64,000 nt of DNA from CAYFFO01 sp964342485. Its GTDB lineage: Bacteria > Chloroflexota > Dehalococcoidia > Lucifugimonadales > CAJWER01. Below, piece by piece: positions 1 through 7,790 of this stretch (position 1 is its first letter; the number at the start of each line of letters is the position of its first letter). The notes beneath the pieces are model-generated. The model had not been told where the DNA came from. It did no database searches and worked only from the letters and a program-made list of their open reading frames with translations. The position numbers and the translations under genes are program-made. The DNA lies in contig CAYFFO010000005.1 in assembly GCA_964342485.1 (NCBI GenBank), positions 29,278 to 93,277 of the forward strand, read 5' to 3'.

Positions 1-1024
1 TAAGGTCTTCCGGGTTAATACCATTAACACGAATAACAAGTTCAGTAATATCGAGGCTATCTTTTAAGCCGTTAATATAGAAATCTTCGCTTATAGGATA
101 ACCACCTTCGTCAAAGTCTATGCTATCTGGATTTCGTTTGTGGTCGGCTGAGTCATTGTCATAATTAACCATGAAAATAGCACCACGTTGGTCTGTCCAA
201 TGGTCTTCTTTGTATTCATCCATAGTGTTATCAATAATCCCATCCCTATCACTGTCCACATCAAGATCGAGTTCAATGATCGAAAGATTTATATCGTCAT
301 GTGTTTTTCCCAATACAGATTGCATATTTAGCCTTAATACTACTTCTCTAGAATGTGCAGTTGTTTCTAACCCTTCGATAAACAATTTATCCGGGATATG
401 CTTGGCGTCAAAAATATAGGGTATATAAATTTGTTCCGTTTTCTCTGGATCCAGCCAAATCCTGATTTTTTCACCCCCAGATAGTGCAGATAGTTTTAGG
501 GAAGATGAATCTGGTATTGGGTCTGCTTTTATATTGATTTCTTTCACACTAGATTGATTGCTGTTAAGGGACAAAAATCCACCAACTGTTTCTTCTTCTT
601 GTTCTTCTGTTCCGACGATATCGAGGTCAATGTCTATAACCATAATTTCTAAGGATTCTTTTGCCATTTCTCCTGTTGGCAACGAATATTTTAGAGTAAG
701 AATTGAGCCGCCTTTTGAAATGGCAGTCAATGAAGTTGGACCTTCTTCTGTGGTGTCTATTCGGAGAACTTCAGGGTTGCTTGATTGCCAATCGCATTTT
801 CCTCCGGATGGTCCCACGTGGGATTTCAGAATTTCAGTATCATCGATATTAAAAATTCTTGTTTCGAGATTAATCTGCGCAACTAGTCCGGACTGGATTG
901 TATTGTCAGTTACTTTATCTATACAGGAGATATTGGTTTGTAAATTCTTAACCGAAGAGATACAGGAATTTCCAAAAGCGATTATTGAAAAAATCAGGAA
1001 TAGTTTAATCAATATACGGATCAT
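1..1024 (-). CDS. Secreted lipoprotein with Ig-like and PAD-like calcium-site segments, C-terminus cut by window edge
   Basis: An open reading frame with no stop runs from an ATG at 1024 down through base 1, so the protein (about 341 residues visible) is incomplete. The N-terminus is hydrophobic and ends in GNSC (about residues 18-21), a weak lipobox, so I expect a lipoprotein. Around residues 75-115 a WQSSNPEV...G-rich stretch resembles a bacterial Ig-like (BIG2) domain. Around residues 250-290 the pattern LDVDSDRDGIID, then W..QRGAIFMVNYDND, resembles the calcium-binding middle domain of protein-arginine deiminases. The catalytic domain would lie beyond the edge, so function is unknown. It follows the permease on the same strand after about 50 bases. 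Confidence 0.75.
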   Translation of the reverse strand, partial: MIRILIKLFLIFSIIAFGNSCISSVKNLQTNISCIDKVTDNTIQSGLVAQINLETRIFNIDDTEILKSHVGPSGGKCDWQSSNPEVLRIDTTEEGPTSLTAISKGGSILTLKYSLPTGEMAKESLEIMVIDIDLDIVGTEEQEEETVGGFLSLNSNQSSVKEINIKADPIPDSSSLKLSALSGGEKIRIWLDPEKTEQIYIPYIFDAKHIPDKLFIEGLETTAHSREVVLRLNMQSVLGKTHDDINLSIIELDLDVDSDRDGIIDNTMDEYKEDHWTDQRGAIFMVNYDNDSADHKRNPDSIDFDEGGYPISEDFYINGLKDSLDITELVIRVNGINPEDL

Positions 1025-1077
1025 TTTCTGTATGCTAACACATAGTAAATAATATACTTGTTAGTCTTTGGTTAGAT

Positions 1078-2088
1078 TTAATTTTCAACATACTTTATAC
1101 GGGGATCGACGATAGCCAATAGGATATCTGAAATCAATGTTCCAATCACGGTCAGGATTCCTAGCATCAGGATAATTGGTCCAGCAGTATAGGTGTCCTC
1201 TTGTTGGATTGCATCTAACAGTACTGGCCCTAAGGTAGGTAGACTAAGTACTACTGATACTATTACACTTCCTCCAACCAAAGATGGGAGTAGATACCCA
1301 ACAGTACTAACCATCGGATTAATTGCAATTCGTACTGGATACTTTAATATAAGACGCCATTTCACGACTCCTTTTGCAGTCGCTGTCACTACATACGGTC
1401 TTGAAAGTTCATCTAATAGGTTATTACGCATAACCCTAATCAATCCTGCAGTGCCCGATGTTCCTAGTACAATAGCTGGTATCCATAGATGATCTATAAG
1501 ATCTAAAGCCTTAGCAATGCTCCATGGAGCATTTATAAAATCAGCAGAAAACAGGCCTCCAACATTCATGTCAAAATATGCGAATGCGATGTACATTAAC
1601 ACAAGGCCCAGCAGGAAGTCGGGTACCGCTAGACCAGAAAAGCCAATAAAAGTGAAAACGTAGTCTCCTAGTGACTGTTGTCTTACTGCCGAGTATATGC
1701 CTATAGGTATAGAGAAAATCCAAGTTACCAAGATAGTAAACCCGGTTAGTACTATCGTTGTGAAAAGTCGGTCTCCTATAATTTCTTTAACTGGTCTTTG
1801 GTTACCTAGGCCTCCGTAAGGAACCATGGTTTGCCCTAAATCTCCTTGTAATAGAGCCCAAACCCATTTCGAATAACGTACATATTTAGGTTGATCAAGA
1901 CCTAATCGGAGACGAAGTTCTACCAACATCTCCTTTGCTACCATTTCAGTATGAGTTCGAGTTGCACGATCATACATCCGGTCAATAGTATCGCCTGGAG
2001 GCAATTCAATTATGATGAATGCGGCTATAGATATTATCCACACTGTGAAAAAGGATAGTATTAGACGCCGAACCACATATCTTGCCAA
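1078..2088 (-). CDS. DppB/OppB-type ABC transporter permease
   Basis: Inner-membrane permease of the dipeptide/oligopeptide/nickel ABC family (336 residues). The N-terminal MARYVVRRLILSFFTVWI segment, the periplasmic loop with the GLDQPKYVRYSKW pattern, about six membrane segments and the cytoplasmic EAA-like loop near VMRNNLLDELSRPYVVTATAKG are typical of this family, which usually has 300-340 residues. It starts at TTG 2088 behind a GAGGG ribosome site. Normally such a gene is followed by DppC and ATPase genes; here a lipoprotein gene follows instead, so partners must be encoded elsewhere. A close paralogue lies at 62697-63713. The substrate cannot be read from sequence. Confidence 0.9.
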   Translation of the reverse strand: MARYVVRRLILSFFTVWIISIAAFIIIELPPGDTIDRMYDRATRTHTEMVAKEMLVELRLRLGLDQPKYVRYSKWVWALLQGDLGQTMVPYGGLGNQRPVKEIIGDRLFTTIVLTGFTILVTWIFSIPIGIYSAVRQQSLGDYVFTFIGFSGLAVPDFLLGLVLMYIAFAYFDMNVGGLFSADFINAPWSIAKALDLIDHLWIPAIVLGTSGTAGLIRVMRNNLLDELSRPYVVTATAKGVVKWRLILKYPVRIAINPMVSTVGYLLPSLVGGSVIVSVVLSLPTLGPVLLDAIQQEDTYTAGPIILMLGILTVIGTLISDILLAIVDPRIKYVEN

Positions 2089-2118
2089 TGTGAACCCTCA
2101 ATTACGGATTAGACCAAG

Positions 2119-2147
2119 TTTATATATAAGATTGGCTTAACTGTCAA
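2119..2147 (-). promoter_or_regulatory. Sigma-70-like promoter of the permease gene
   Basis: On the minus strand TTGACA (2147-2142), a 17-base spacer and TATAAA (2124-2119) match the consensus in 6/6 and 5/6 positions. The -10 box lies 31 bases before the TTG start of the permease. Confidence 0.6.
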
Positions 2148-2287
2148 CATTATGGTGCATTCAAATAATATTCCGCTGATATAGTGTTTGTAATAGGATG
2201 GGCAGTTTTGAATTTTGGGTAACAATATTATTCATTTTGGATAATTTATCCAAAATCCGGTTTTAGTGCCATGGTTACGAAAATTAT

Positions 2288-3523
2288 TTATACTTTTGGT
2301 ATAGCCGATTGCTTGACTATTTCCCCTGCTTTTATCACGGTATCAACATTATGTAATGATTGGATTGATTTAGAAGCGTTCCCTTTTACTATCACAATAT
2401 CTGCCCTTTTACCTAATTGAAGCGTGCCAGTTGTTTTTGATATTCCAAGACAATTTGCCGATGTACTGGTGCCACTTTGGATAGCTTGTATTGGTGATAA
2501 TCCTAGTTTTTCAACCATGAAAGTAGGCACCCAAGCGTAATCGCCAAATCCGACATAATTCATACCTGAATCGAGTCCGGTAACTAGCTTGACACCACGA
2601 TCCCACATATCACGTAAATTTTCATAGAATGTGTCTCGATCACCGAGTAAGTTTGTATCATTAGAGAGCTCAGATAAGTTAGGGTCTCTTTGTTGCCGGA
2701 GGGAAATTGTTGCTATGGTGGGATCAACGTATAAACCTTTTTCGGCTATCATATCTGCTATACGCGGTTCATATTGATAAACTTTATCTGGGTCATGTGA
2801 GAGCCACGTGGCATGTATCAAGTTGTTAATACCAGATTCTGCTGAGGATTTAATACCGGAGGTTGCATGGCAATGGGCTGCGACAGGTATCCCTAAGCGT
2901 CCAGCCTCTTCTACAACGGTCTGTAAGATTTTAAGTGAATATTGTGGCATTAACGGATTGGTACGAGGTGTGAATCTTCCACCGGTGGCCATGATTTTTA
3001 TCCAATTCATTCCAAGTTTTACTTGAGATCTCAGTGCTGTAATTACTTGGTCAAGTGTATCGGCTTCAGTACCAAACATATGGCAATGTCCACCAGTCGT
3101 TGTAATAGGTGTTCCTGCTATCAATAAATGAGGACCAGGGATGATGTTATTCGATATAGCGTTTCTAATTGATAAAGCTATATTATTTTGACTTCCAAGA
3201 TCCCTCATAGTTGTTACTCCAGATAATAGAGCGGTACGAACTGCCTGGGTTGCCCTAATTAAAAGAGTTTCATCAGAATCATTAGCCAGGTCTTCGAACG
3301 CAGTTGACTTTGAACTACAATGGATGTGTGAATGCATTTCTATAAATCCAGGCAAAATAGTTCCCCCGGGTACGTCAATTACCTTTATGTCTGTACTGGA
3401 TTCTATAGAATACGAATCGGATATAGCGGTAATCTTTCCATTTTCTATAAGTACTGAATAGTTTTGCTTAGCAGGTGATCCTGTGCCGTCCACCAGGGTT
3501 TCTGATTTCAGGAGAAGTTTCAA
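2288..3523 (-). CDS. Amidohydrolase family protein (prolidase/imidazolonepropionase-like)
   Basis: A 411-residue metal-dependent hydrolase of the amidohydrolase superfamily, cytosolic by lack of a signal. Metal ligands are visible in order: HSHIH near residue 65, the carbamylatable lysine in WIKIMATGG near 175, AAHCHA near 215, HATWLSHD near 237 and the aspartate in TGLDSGMN near 320. An N-terminal composite beta-domain (LVDGTGSP...) and C-terminal GKRADIVIVKG strand complete the fold. The substrate is unknown; relatives cleave Xaa-Pro dipeptides or cyclic amides. It starts at TTG 3523 behind GGAGG. It is transcribed alone, divergent from the next gene. Confidence 0.85.
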   Translation of the reverse strand: MKLLLKSETLVDGTGSPAKQNYSVLIENGKITAISDSYSIESSTDIKVIDVPGGTILPGFIEMHSHIHCSSKSTAFEDLANDSDETLLIRATQAVRTALLSGVTTMRDLGSQNNIALSIRNAISNNIIPGPHLLIAGTPITTTGGHCHMFGTEADTLDQVITALRSQVKLGMNWIKIMATGGRFTPRTNPLMPQYSLKILQTVVEEAGRLGIPVAAHCHATSGIKSSAESGINNLIHATWLSHDPDKVYQYEPRIADMIAEKGLYVDPTIATISLRQQRDPNLSELSNDTNLLGDRDTFYENLRDMWDRGVKLVTGLDSGMNYVGFGDYAWVPTFMVEKLGLSPIQAIQSGTSTSANCLGISKTTGTLQLGKRADIVIVKGNASKSIQSLHNVDTVIKAGEIVKQSAIPKV

Positions 3524-3665
3524 AATTTTTATGCCTCCAAGTTGGATTCCAAAGATTTGATATATACGTTCATATTTAGTGAACTATACCATTTCTAGTT
3601 AGAGACAGGGTTAATGTTTTATAGTTACTTAATCTTAGTTAGTGTATTCTAGATACGTTTTTAGT

Positions 3666-3694
3666 TTGACTAGATATCAAAGTGATTCTAAAAT
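3666..3694 (+). promoter_or_regulatory. Sigma-70-like promoter of the decarboxylase subunit gene
   Basis: TTGACT (3666-3671), a 17-base spacer and TAAAAT (3689-3694) precede the ATG at 3721 by 26 bases. Both boxes match consensus in 5/6 positions. Confidence 0.55.
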
Positions 3695-3720
3695 TTATAA
3701 AATGCCTTTGAAAGGTAATT

Positions 3721-4218
3721 ATGAATAATTTAAGTTTGTCACCGTCCATTGTTATAAACCAACTTCATAAAAATGAAGTTACACACGTTGTTTGGTTACC
3801 TGACAGTGAAACGAATTTCATGTATGAAAATATGGTAGGAGACGATTCTTTAGATATTGTCCCGATTTGCAGAGAAGGGGAAGGATTGCCTATTGCATTA
3901 GGACTTTGGATTGGTGGAAAGAAGCCTGTAGTAATGATACAGAATACAGGTCTGTTTGAGTCTGGAGATTCAATTAGAGGATTAGGTATAGATTTGGACA
4001 TCCCAATGGTTATGATGATTGGATACAGAGGATGGACGAGGCACGGAGAAATTACTGATTCTGCAGCTATTTATACTGAGCCGATTCTTTGTGCTTGGGG
4101 GATAAAACATTATCTGATTGAAAGTGACAAAGATGCCGATAAGATAACAGATGCTTTTAGCGAAGCGTATGATAAGAATACTTTAGTTGCGTGTTTAATG
4201 GGATCAGAATATTCTTGA
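3721..4218 (+). CDS. Sulfopyruvate/phosphonopyruvate decarboxylase alpha-subunit-like TPP-binding protein
   Basis: A 165-residue protein matching only the N-terminal pyrimidine-binding half of TPP-dependent decarboxylases, as in the ComD subunit of sulfopyruvate decarboxylase. The REGEGLPIALG stretch near residues 58-68 carries the glutamate that activates TPP, and PVVMIQNTGL and IPMVMMIGYRG are family motifs. ComD works with a ComE subunit that binds the diphosphate half; none is encoded in this window, so the partner must lie elsewhere or the protein has another job. The gene stands alone between divergent and convergent neighbours. A ribosome site AAAGG precedes the ATG. The exact substrate is uncertain. 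Confidence 0.75.
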   Translation: MNNLSLSPSIVINQLHKNEVTHVVWLPDSETNFMYENMVGDDSLDIVPICREGEGLPIALGLWIGGKKPVVMIQNTGLFESGDSIRGLGIDLDIPMVMMIGYRGWTRHGEITDSAAIYTEPILCAWGIKHYLIESDKDADKITDAFSEAYDKNTLVACLMGSEYS

Positions 4219-4259
4219 TTGAATTCTATCGTTAACATGTCTTGTTGTTATAAATTTTC

Positions 4260-4718
4260 TTATATCAAATCTCTATTAGATTCTAATTCGGAAACTTTAT
4301 TAAGCCTCCTAATGTGACGTTCTTTTCCAGAGAATTTGGCTTTTATGAAATTCGAAGCTAATTCTAATGCAAGATTTTTTTCAACTACAAGGGCGCCTAT
4401 ACATAATACATTCATATCATCATGCTCTACTCCTTGATGCGCTGAGTAAATGTCATGACATATGCTGGCGCGTATCCCAACTATTTTATTAGCTGCAATA
4501 CTCGCACCAACTCCACTACCACATACTAATATTCCTCTATCGGATTCTTGAGAAGATACTTGTTTTCCTACAGCTTTTGCAAAATCAGGGTAATCGTCAT
4601 CGGGATCTAAAGTATGGGCACCTACATCTACTATGCTATGACCCATAGATTCTATTTTTTCATAAAGGTAGTTTTTCAAGTCATATCCAGCGTGATCAGC
4701 TCCTATTGCAATACGCAT
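4260..4718 (-). CDS. rpiB: Ribose-5-phosphate isomerase B (RpiB/LacAB family)
   Basis: A 152-residue cytosolic sugar-phosphate isomerase that interconverts ribose 5-phosphate and ribulose 5-phosphate in the pentose phosphate pathway. The N-terminal MRIAIGADHAGYDLK, the catalytic cysteine in VCGSGVGASIAANKI (near residue 65) and the H-D-Y/IYSAHQ..EHDDMNVLCIGA region are the family signature. Length is normal. Allose 6-phosphate or LacAB-type substrates cannot be excluded. It converges with the decarboxylase gene and has a TAGGTAGG ribosome site before the ATG. Confidence 0.9.
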   Translation of the reverse strand: MRIAIGADHAGYDLKNYLYEKIESMGHSIVDVGAHTLDPDDDYPDFAKAVGKQVSSQESDRGILVCGSGVGASIAANKIVGIRASICHDIYSAHQGVEHDDMNVLCIGALVVEKNLALELASNFIKAKFSGKERHIRRLNKVSELESNRDLI

Positions 4719-4921
4719 AATAAACCTACCTATGTTTGTTTTAGTAACTGCAGTGTAAAATTGGATAGGGTACTCGTCAACTTATGGGGCAATTTTAGAA
4801 GGTAAAATAATAGATAGTTTGTTTCAGATAATGTAACAGGTGGGTTATTTGTAATTGTATTCACGTTTTAAATTTTAGAAGCTATTTTTAAAGATTTCAA
4901 ACTTTTGATCAGGTTATTGTT

Positions 4922-5662
4922 ATGACTTTACCAGGCTACCAAGTTGATAGTAGAGTTTGGATGAACAGGGCTCAGCTTGAATATGAGTTGATTAAGATTA
5001 AAGAATCTCCATTGTACCAACAAACCATTTATTTTACTCCAGATTCTTACTTATCAAGTCTGGGTGATACTAGAGCGATAACTATGGTGAATCAGGTCCC
5101 CAATTTTAGAACTGGGGTCGCGCTATTTTATGGGTGCGAATCAGGTCTTGCAATACTGCCACCGTTTCCTATTAGATCCAATCAGGAGTGTGATTTTGTA
5201 TACATAGACCCACTGTTGAGTATTGTGAGAGATACCATGACTGTTGGAGTGATTTTGCTTCGGCTAGGGATGTATGCTGTGGGCGTTATAAAAGGCGCTG
5301 AATTGCTAGTGTCTAAAACAGGTACGAGATATGTAAAGAATAGACACAGGAAAGGTGGTTCATCACAAAGACGGTTTGAACGGAATAGGGAAAGATGGAT
5401 TAAAGATCTTTTTGAGAAAGTATGTTCAGTAACTGAAGACGTCTTTAGACCTCATAATTCTGAGATTGATTATTTTGTCATGGGAGGAGAAAAACATACT
5501 TTATCTGGTTTCTTGGAGCAGTGTAATTATATAAACCAGACTGGTATACAAATACTTGGGCGACGAGTAGATGTGAAAAAACCAGATAGGAATAGTTTGA
5601 ATGGGGTACATAAGGAAATTTTAAAAACCTTAGTCATAAAATTTGTAAAAACAGAAACATAA
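4922..5662 (+). CDS. VLRF1-type peptidyl-tRNA hydrolase (Vms1/acVLRF1-like)
   Basis: A 246-residue cytosolic protein. The centre (about residues 131-158) reads TGTRYVKNRHRKGGSSQRRF, which matches the signature of the VLRF1 family: a GTRYV strand followed by a GG.SQ.RF loop whose glutamine is the catalytic residue in eukaryotic Vms1 and resembles the GGQ of release factors. Known members release nascent chains from stalled 60S or 50S subunits. The C-terminal part (MGGEKHTLSGFLE) resembles the eRF1-like domain end. It is a single gene between convergent neighbours. The assignment rests on motif recognition only; the activity is inferred. Confidence 0.65.
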   Translation: MTLPGYQVDSRVWMNRAQLEYELIKIKESPLYQQTIYFTPDSYLSSLGDTRAITMVNQVPNFRTGVALFYGCESGLAILPPFPIRSNQECDFVYIDPLLSIVRDTMTVGVILLRLGMYAVGVIKGAELLVSKTGTRYVKNRHRKGGSSQRRFERNRERWIKDLFEKVCSVTEDVFRPHNSEIDYFVMGGEKHTLSGFLEQCNYINQTGIQILGRRVDVKKPDRNSLNGVHKEILKTLVIKFVKTET

Positions 5663-5705
5663 TTTGCTTTTATAATATGTGCCAAGGGAATAAATAATAC
5701 TAATC

Positions 5706-6476
5706 TTATTGTGCAGTATAACCACCATCAATAGCTAAAGAAGTTCCCGTGACGTATGACGACTCATCGGATGCAAGATAGAGAGCAGCACATGCCACCT
5801 CTTCAGCTTTCCCTAGCCTACCTATAGGATGTAGATTTTCTAACTGACTCTTGATTTTTGGATCTTCTATTAAAGACTTAGTTAGATCTGTTTCTATAAA
5901 TCCAGGACATAGACAATTAACACGGATATTGTATTTGGCAAAATCAATTGCCATGTTCTTGGTTAATTGAATTATTCCTCCTTTTGAAGGTGGATATGGA
6001 TTATTCCCTCCTCCTATACCCATCGGATAACCTACTATTCCCATGATCGACGCTAAATTAACTATTGAACCTCCACCAGATGCTTTCATTTTTTCAACAG
6101 CGTGAGTAGAGACCAAATATGTACCTTTTAAGTTTACTTCTATTACACGGTCCCATATTTCATCTTGATTAGCTGAATTTGAAAAAGCGTTTCGAGAAGT
6201 TATCCCAGCACTATTTACGACTATATCTATTTTGCCTAAGTCTTTAATAGATTGATTTATTAATTCATTAGTAAATTTACTGCTTGAAATATCTCCAGCT
6301 AAACTGGTCGTTTTAATTCTATAATCTTTTAAATTATTGAGGGTTGATTGAAGACGAGTTGTTGATATGTCAGAGATGGCAAGATTAGATCCATTTTCAG
6401 CAAAAAGTATCGCTGTCGATAGTCCAATGCCTGATCCTGCACCGGTTATAAGAGAGACTTTATTCTTTAATCTCAT
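5706..6476 (-). CDS. Short-chain dehydrogenase/reductase
   Basis: A 256-residue NAD(P)-dependent oxidoreductase of the classical SDR family. The cofactor motif GAGSGIG lies near residues 12-18, NSAG near 87-90, the catalytic serine in VNLASIMG near 143 and the YPPSK catalytic tyrosine-lysine pair near 161-165. The DGGYTA C-terminus is typical. It begins only 20 bases after rimM on the same strand and so may be read as the last gene of the rpsP operon, though it has no obvious link to ribosome assembly. Substrate unknown. Confidence 0.88.
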   Translation of the reverse strand: MRLKNKVSLITGAGSGIGLSTAILFAENGSNLAISDISTTRLQSTLNNLKDYRIKTTSLAGDISSSKFTNELINQSIKDLGKIDIVVNSAGITSRNAFSNSANQDEIWDRVIEVNLKGTYLVSTHAVEKMKASGGGSIVNLASIMGIVGYPMGIGGGNNPYPPSKGGIIQLTKNMAIDFAKYNIRVNCLCPGFIETDLTKSLIEDPKIKSQLENLHPIGRLGKAEEVACAALYLASDESSYVTGTSLAIDGGYTAQ

Positions 6477-6496
6477 GTTTTAGTGGATGCTAAAAT

Positions 6497-6970
6497 TTAT
6501 GTGAATTCTGGTAGTTTAACAATCATACATGAACTGTCTATTTTGATTTCTAGTACAAATTCTGATGTAGCGGGGATTAGGAGTTCAGATTTTTTACTAT
6601 CGCTTACAACATAAACATCATTACTGCCTGTTTCTAATATGTCAGTTATTTTGCCAATATGATCACCGGTTTCAGTCAATACTTGGAGTCCAATTATTTG
6701 ATAGTGGTAATAGGATCCTGAGGGAGGCAGGGGGATTTGATCTGGAGTCACAGTAATGAATAAACCTTTCAGAGATTCGGCTGTGTCACGATCATTTGCT
6801 ATATCTAGCTTCACAAGTAGGTTAGTTTTCAATTTCTTGATCGTTTGTATTGTAGCTATATGATGCCCAACTGATATTTTTTCACCTTTGATAAACCGGT
6901 TTGGATTATCTGTGTATGGGGATAATCTAATCGCACCGGATAACCCATGTGCTCCGATGATACGTCCCAC
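6497..6970 (-). CDS. rimM: 16S rRNA processing protein RimM
   Basis: A 157-residue ribosome maturation factor that binds S19 and helps mature the 30S head. It opens with MGRIIGAHGLSGAIRLSPYTDNP, the RimM N-terminal beta-barrel signature, and ends with a PRC-barrel part containing GKITDILETGSNDVYVV and the LLIPATSEFVLEIK strand. Length is close to the usual 165-175. It follows khpA in the conserved order rpsP-khpA-rimM; trmD and rplS, which often follow, are replaced by an SDR gene here. Confidence 0.93.
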   Translation of the reverse strand: MGRIIGAHGLSGAIRLSPYTDNPNRFIKGEKISVGHHIATIQTIKKLKTNLLVKLDIANDRDTAESLKGLFITVTPDQIPLPPSGSYYHYQIIGLQVLTETGDHIGKITDILETGSNDVYVVSDSKKSELLIPATSEFVLEIKIDSSCMIVKLPEFT

Positions 6971-7040
6971 TAAGATTTTTCGAGGATTTAATTGCGAATG
7001 CTTTGGAGTTTTTGAGGAATTCAGAGTTTTTGCAGGTTTT

Positions 7041-7271
7041 TCAGACTATTTCTAAGTTTGCACGAACACCTTCTTTTACAGCTGCGACTCTGATCAGTGT
7101 TCGTATCGATTCGGCTACTCTTCCCTGTCTACCTATAACTTTGCCTTTGTCATCGGGTGAAACTTTAAGTTGCAGAAGAACTCGACCTTCTTCATCTGTT
7201 TCAGTCACCTTGACTTCATCTGGATGTGAAGCTATTGACTTTACAATATACTCTACCAAATCTTTCATCAT
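7041..7271 (-). CDS. khpA: KH-domain RNA-binding protein KhpA
   Basis: A small KH-fold RNA chaperone of about 76 residues, found between rpsP and rimM in many bacteria. The GKVIGRQGR loop (GxxG motif) near residues 45-53 of the short form binds RNA. A longer frame opens at 7352, but its first 27 residues overlap rpsP and have no family match; the ATG at 7271 overlaps the rpsP stop (TGATG) and lies behind AGAGGAG, so I chose it. An ATG follows directly and could also be used. Translational coupling with rpsP is likely. Confidence 0.9.
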   Translation of the reverse strand: MMKDLVEYIVKSIASHPDEVKVTETDEEGRVLLQLKVSPDDKGKVIGRQGRVAESIRTLIRVAAVKEGVRANLEIV

Positions 7272-7522
7272 CAAGAGGTTTTCTCCTCTGTCGCTGTAGT
7301 ACTCAATATTCGCGAAACTGATTCGCTTGCGGTTGCTCCATTCTTTATCCAATAATTCGCTCTGTCTTCATCAACCTTTATAGTTTCAGGTTCAGTTCTT
7401 GGATTGTAATGTCCTATTTGTTCAATAAAACTTCCATCCCTAGCTGCCCTTGAGTCCGCTACTACTATTCTGTAGGAAGGCTGTTTCCTAGCTCCAACTC
7501 TTCTTAATCTAATTCGTAACAT
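7271..7522 (-). CDS. rpsP: 30S ribosomal protein S16
   Basis: An 83-residue small-subunit ribosomal protein. MLRIRLRRVGARKQPSYRIVV and the following SRAARDGSFIEQIGHYNP are the S16 signature. It is the first gene of the rpsP-khpA-rimM operon and has a strong promoter upstream. The usual ffh gene is not adjacent. Confidence 0.97.
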   Translation of the reverse strand: MLRIRLRRVGARKQPSYRIVVADSRAARDGSFIEQIGHYNPRTEPETIKVDEDRANYWIKNGATASESVSRILSTTATEEKTS

Positions 7523-7556
7523 TCATACTCCCAAAATTAGTCTATATTATAATAAG

Positions 7557-7585
7557 ATTTTATGTTGAACTAGCACCTGTGTCAA
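7557..7585 (-). promoter_or_regulatory. Sigma-70-like promoter of the rpsP operon
   Basis: On the minus strand TTGACA (7585-7580), 17 bases and TAAAAT (7562-7557) give a near-consensus promoter 35 bases before rpsP. The CCTGTGTC half of an inverted repeat (7576-7583; partner GACACAGG at 7624-7631) overlaps the -35 box, so a dimeric regulator could act here; that is inference. Confidence 0.6.
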
Positions 7586-7650
7586 CGAGAAAAAGGTAAA
7601 AGATTGTTTTAAATACTTGATTGGACACAGGCACCTACTGTGCTCTTACG

Positions 7651-7659
7651 TGATATACT
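7651..7659 (+). promoter_or_regulatory. Possible extended -10 promoter of rplI
   Basis: TGATATACT has the TGn extension and a 5/6 -10 box and lies about 130 bases before rplI. No convincing -35 box is seen 17 bases upstream, so this is weak. The intergenic stretch 7523-7790 otherwise holds the rpsP promoter and an 8-base inverted repeat. Confidence 0.3.
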
Positions 7660-7790
7660 CACAATGTAAATTCCCCTATCTTGAATGATATTTCTGTATC
7701 ACCGTTAGATAAATAGGGAACTTTGACCGTTAATTTCGTTTAGACAAGTTTTGTAGAGTGATTTATTTACGATGAAAGGTGTAAGTAAAA

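Noticed and set aside
171..1052. Two plus-strand open frames at the left edge
   Set aside because: They lie opposite a longer continuous minus-strand frame with a lipobox-like start and recognisable domain patterns; their Ser-rich compositions are typical antisense shadows.
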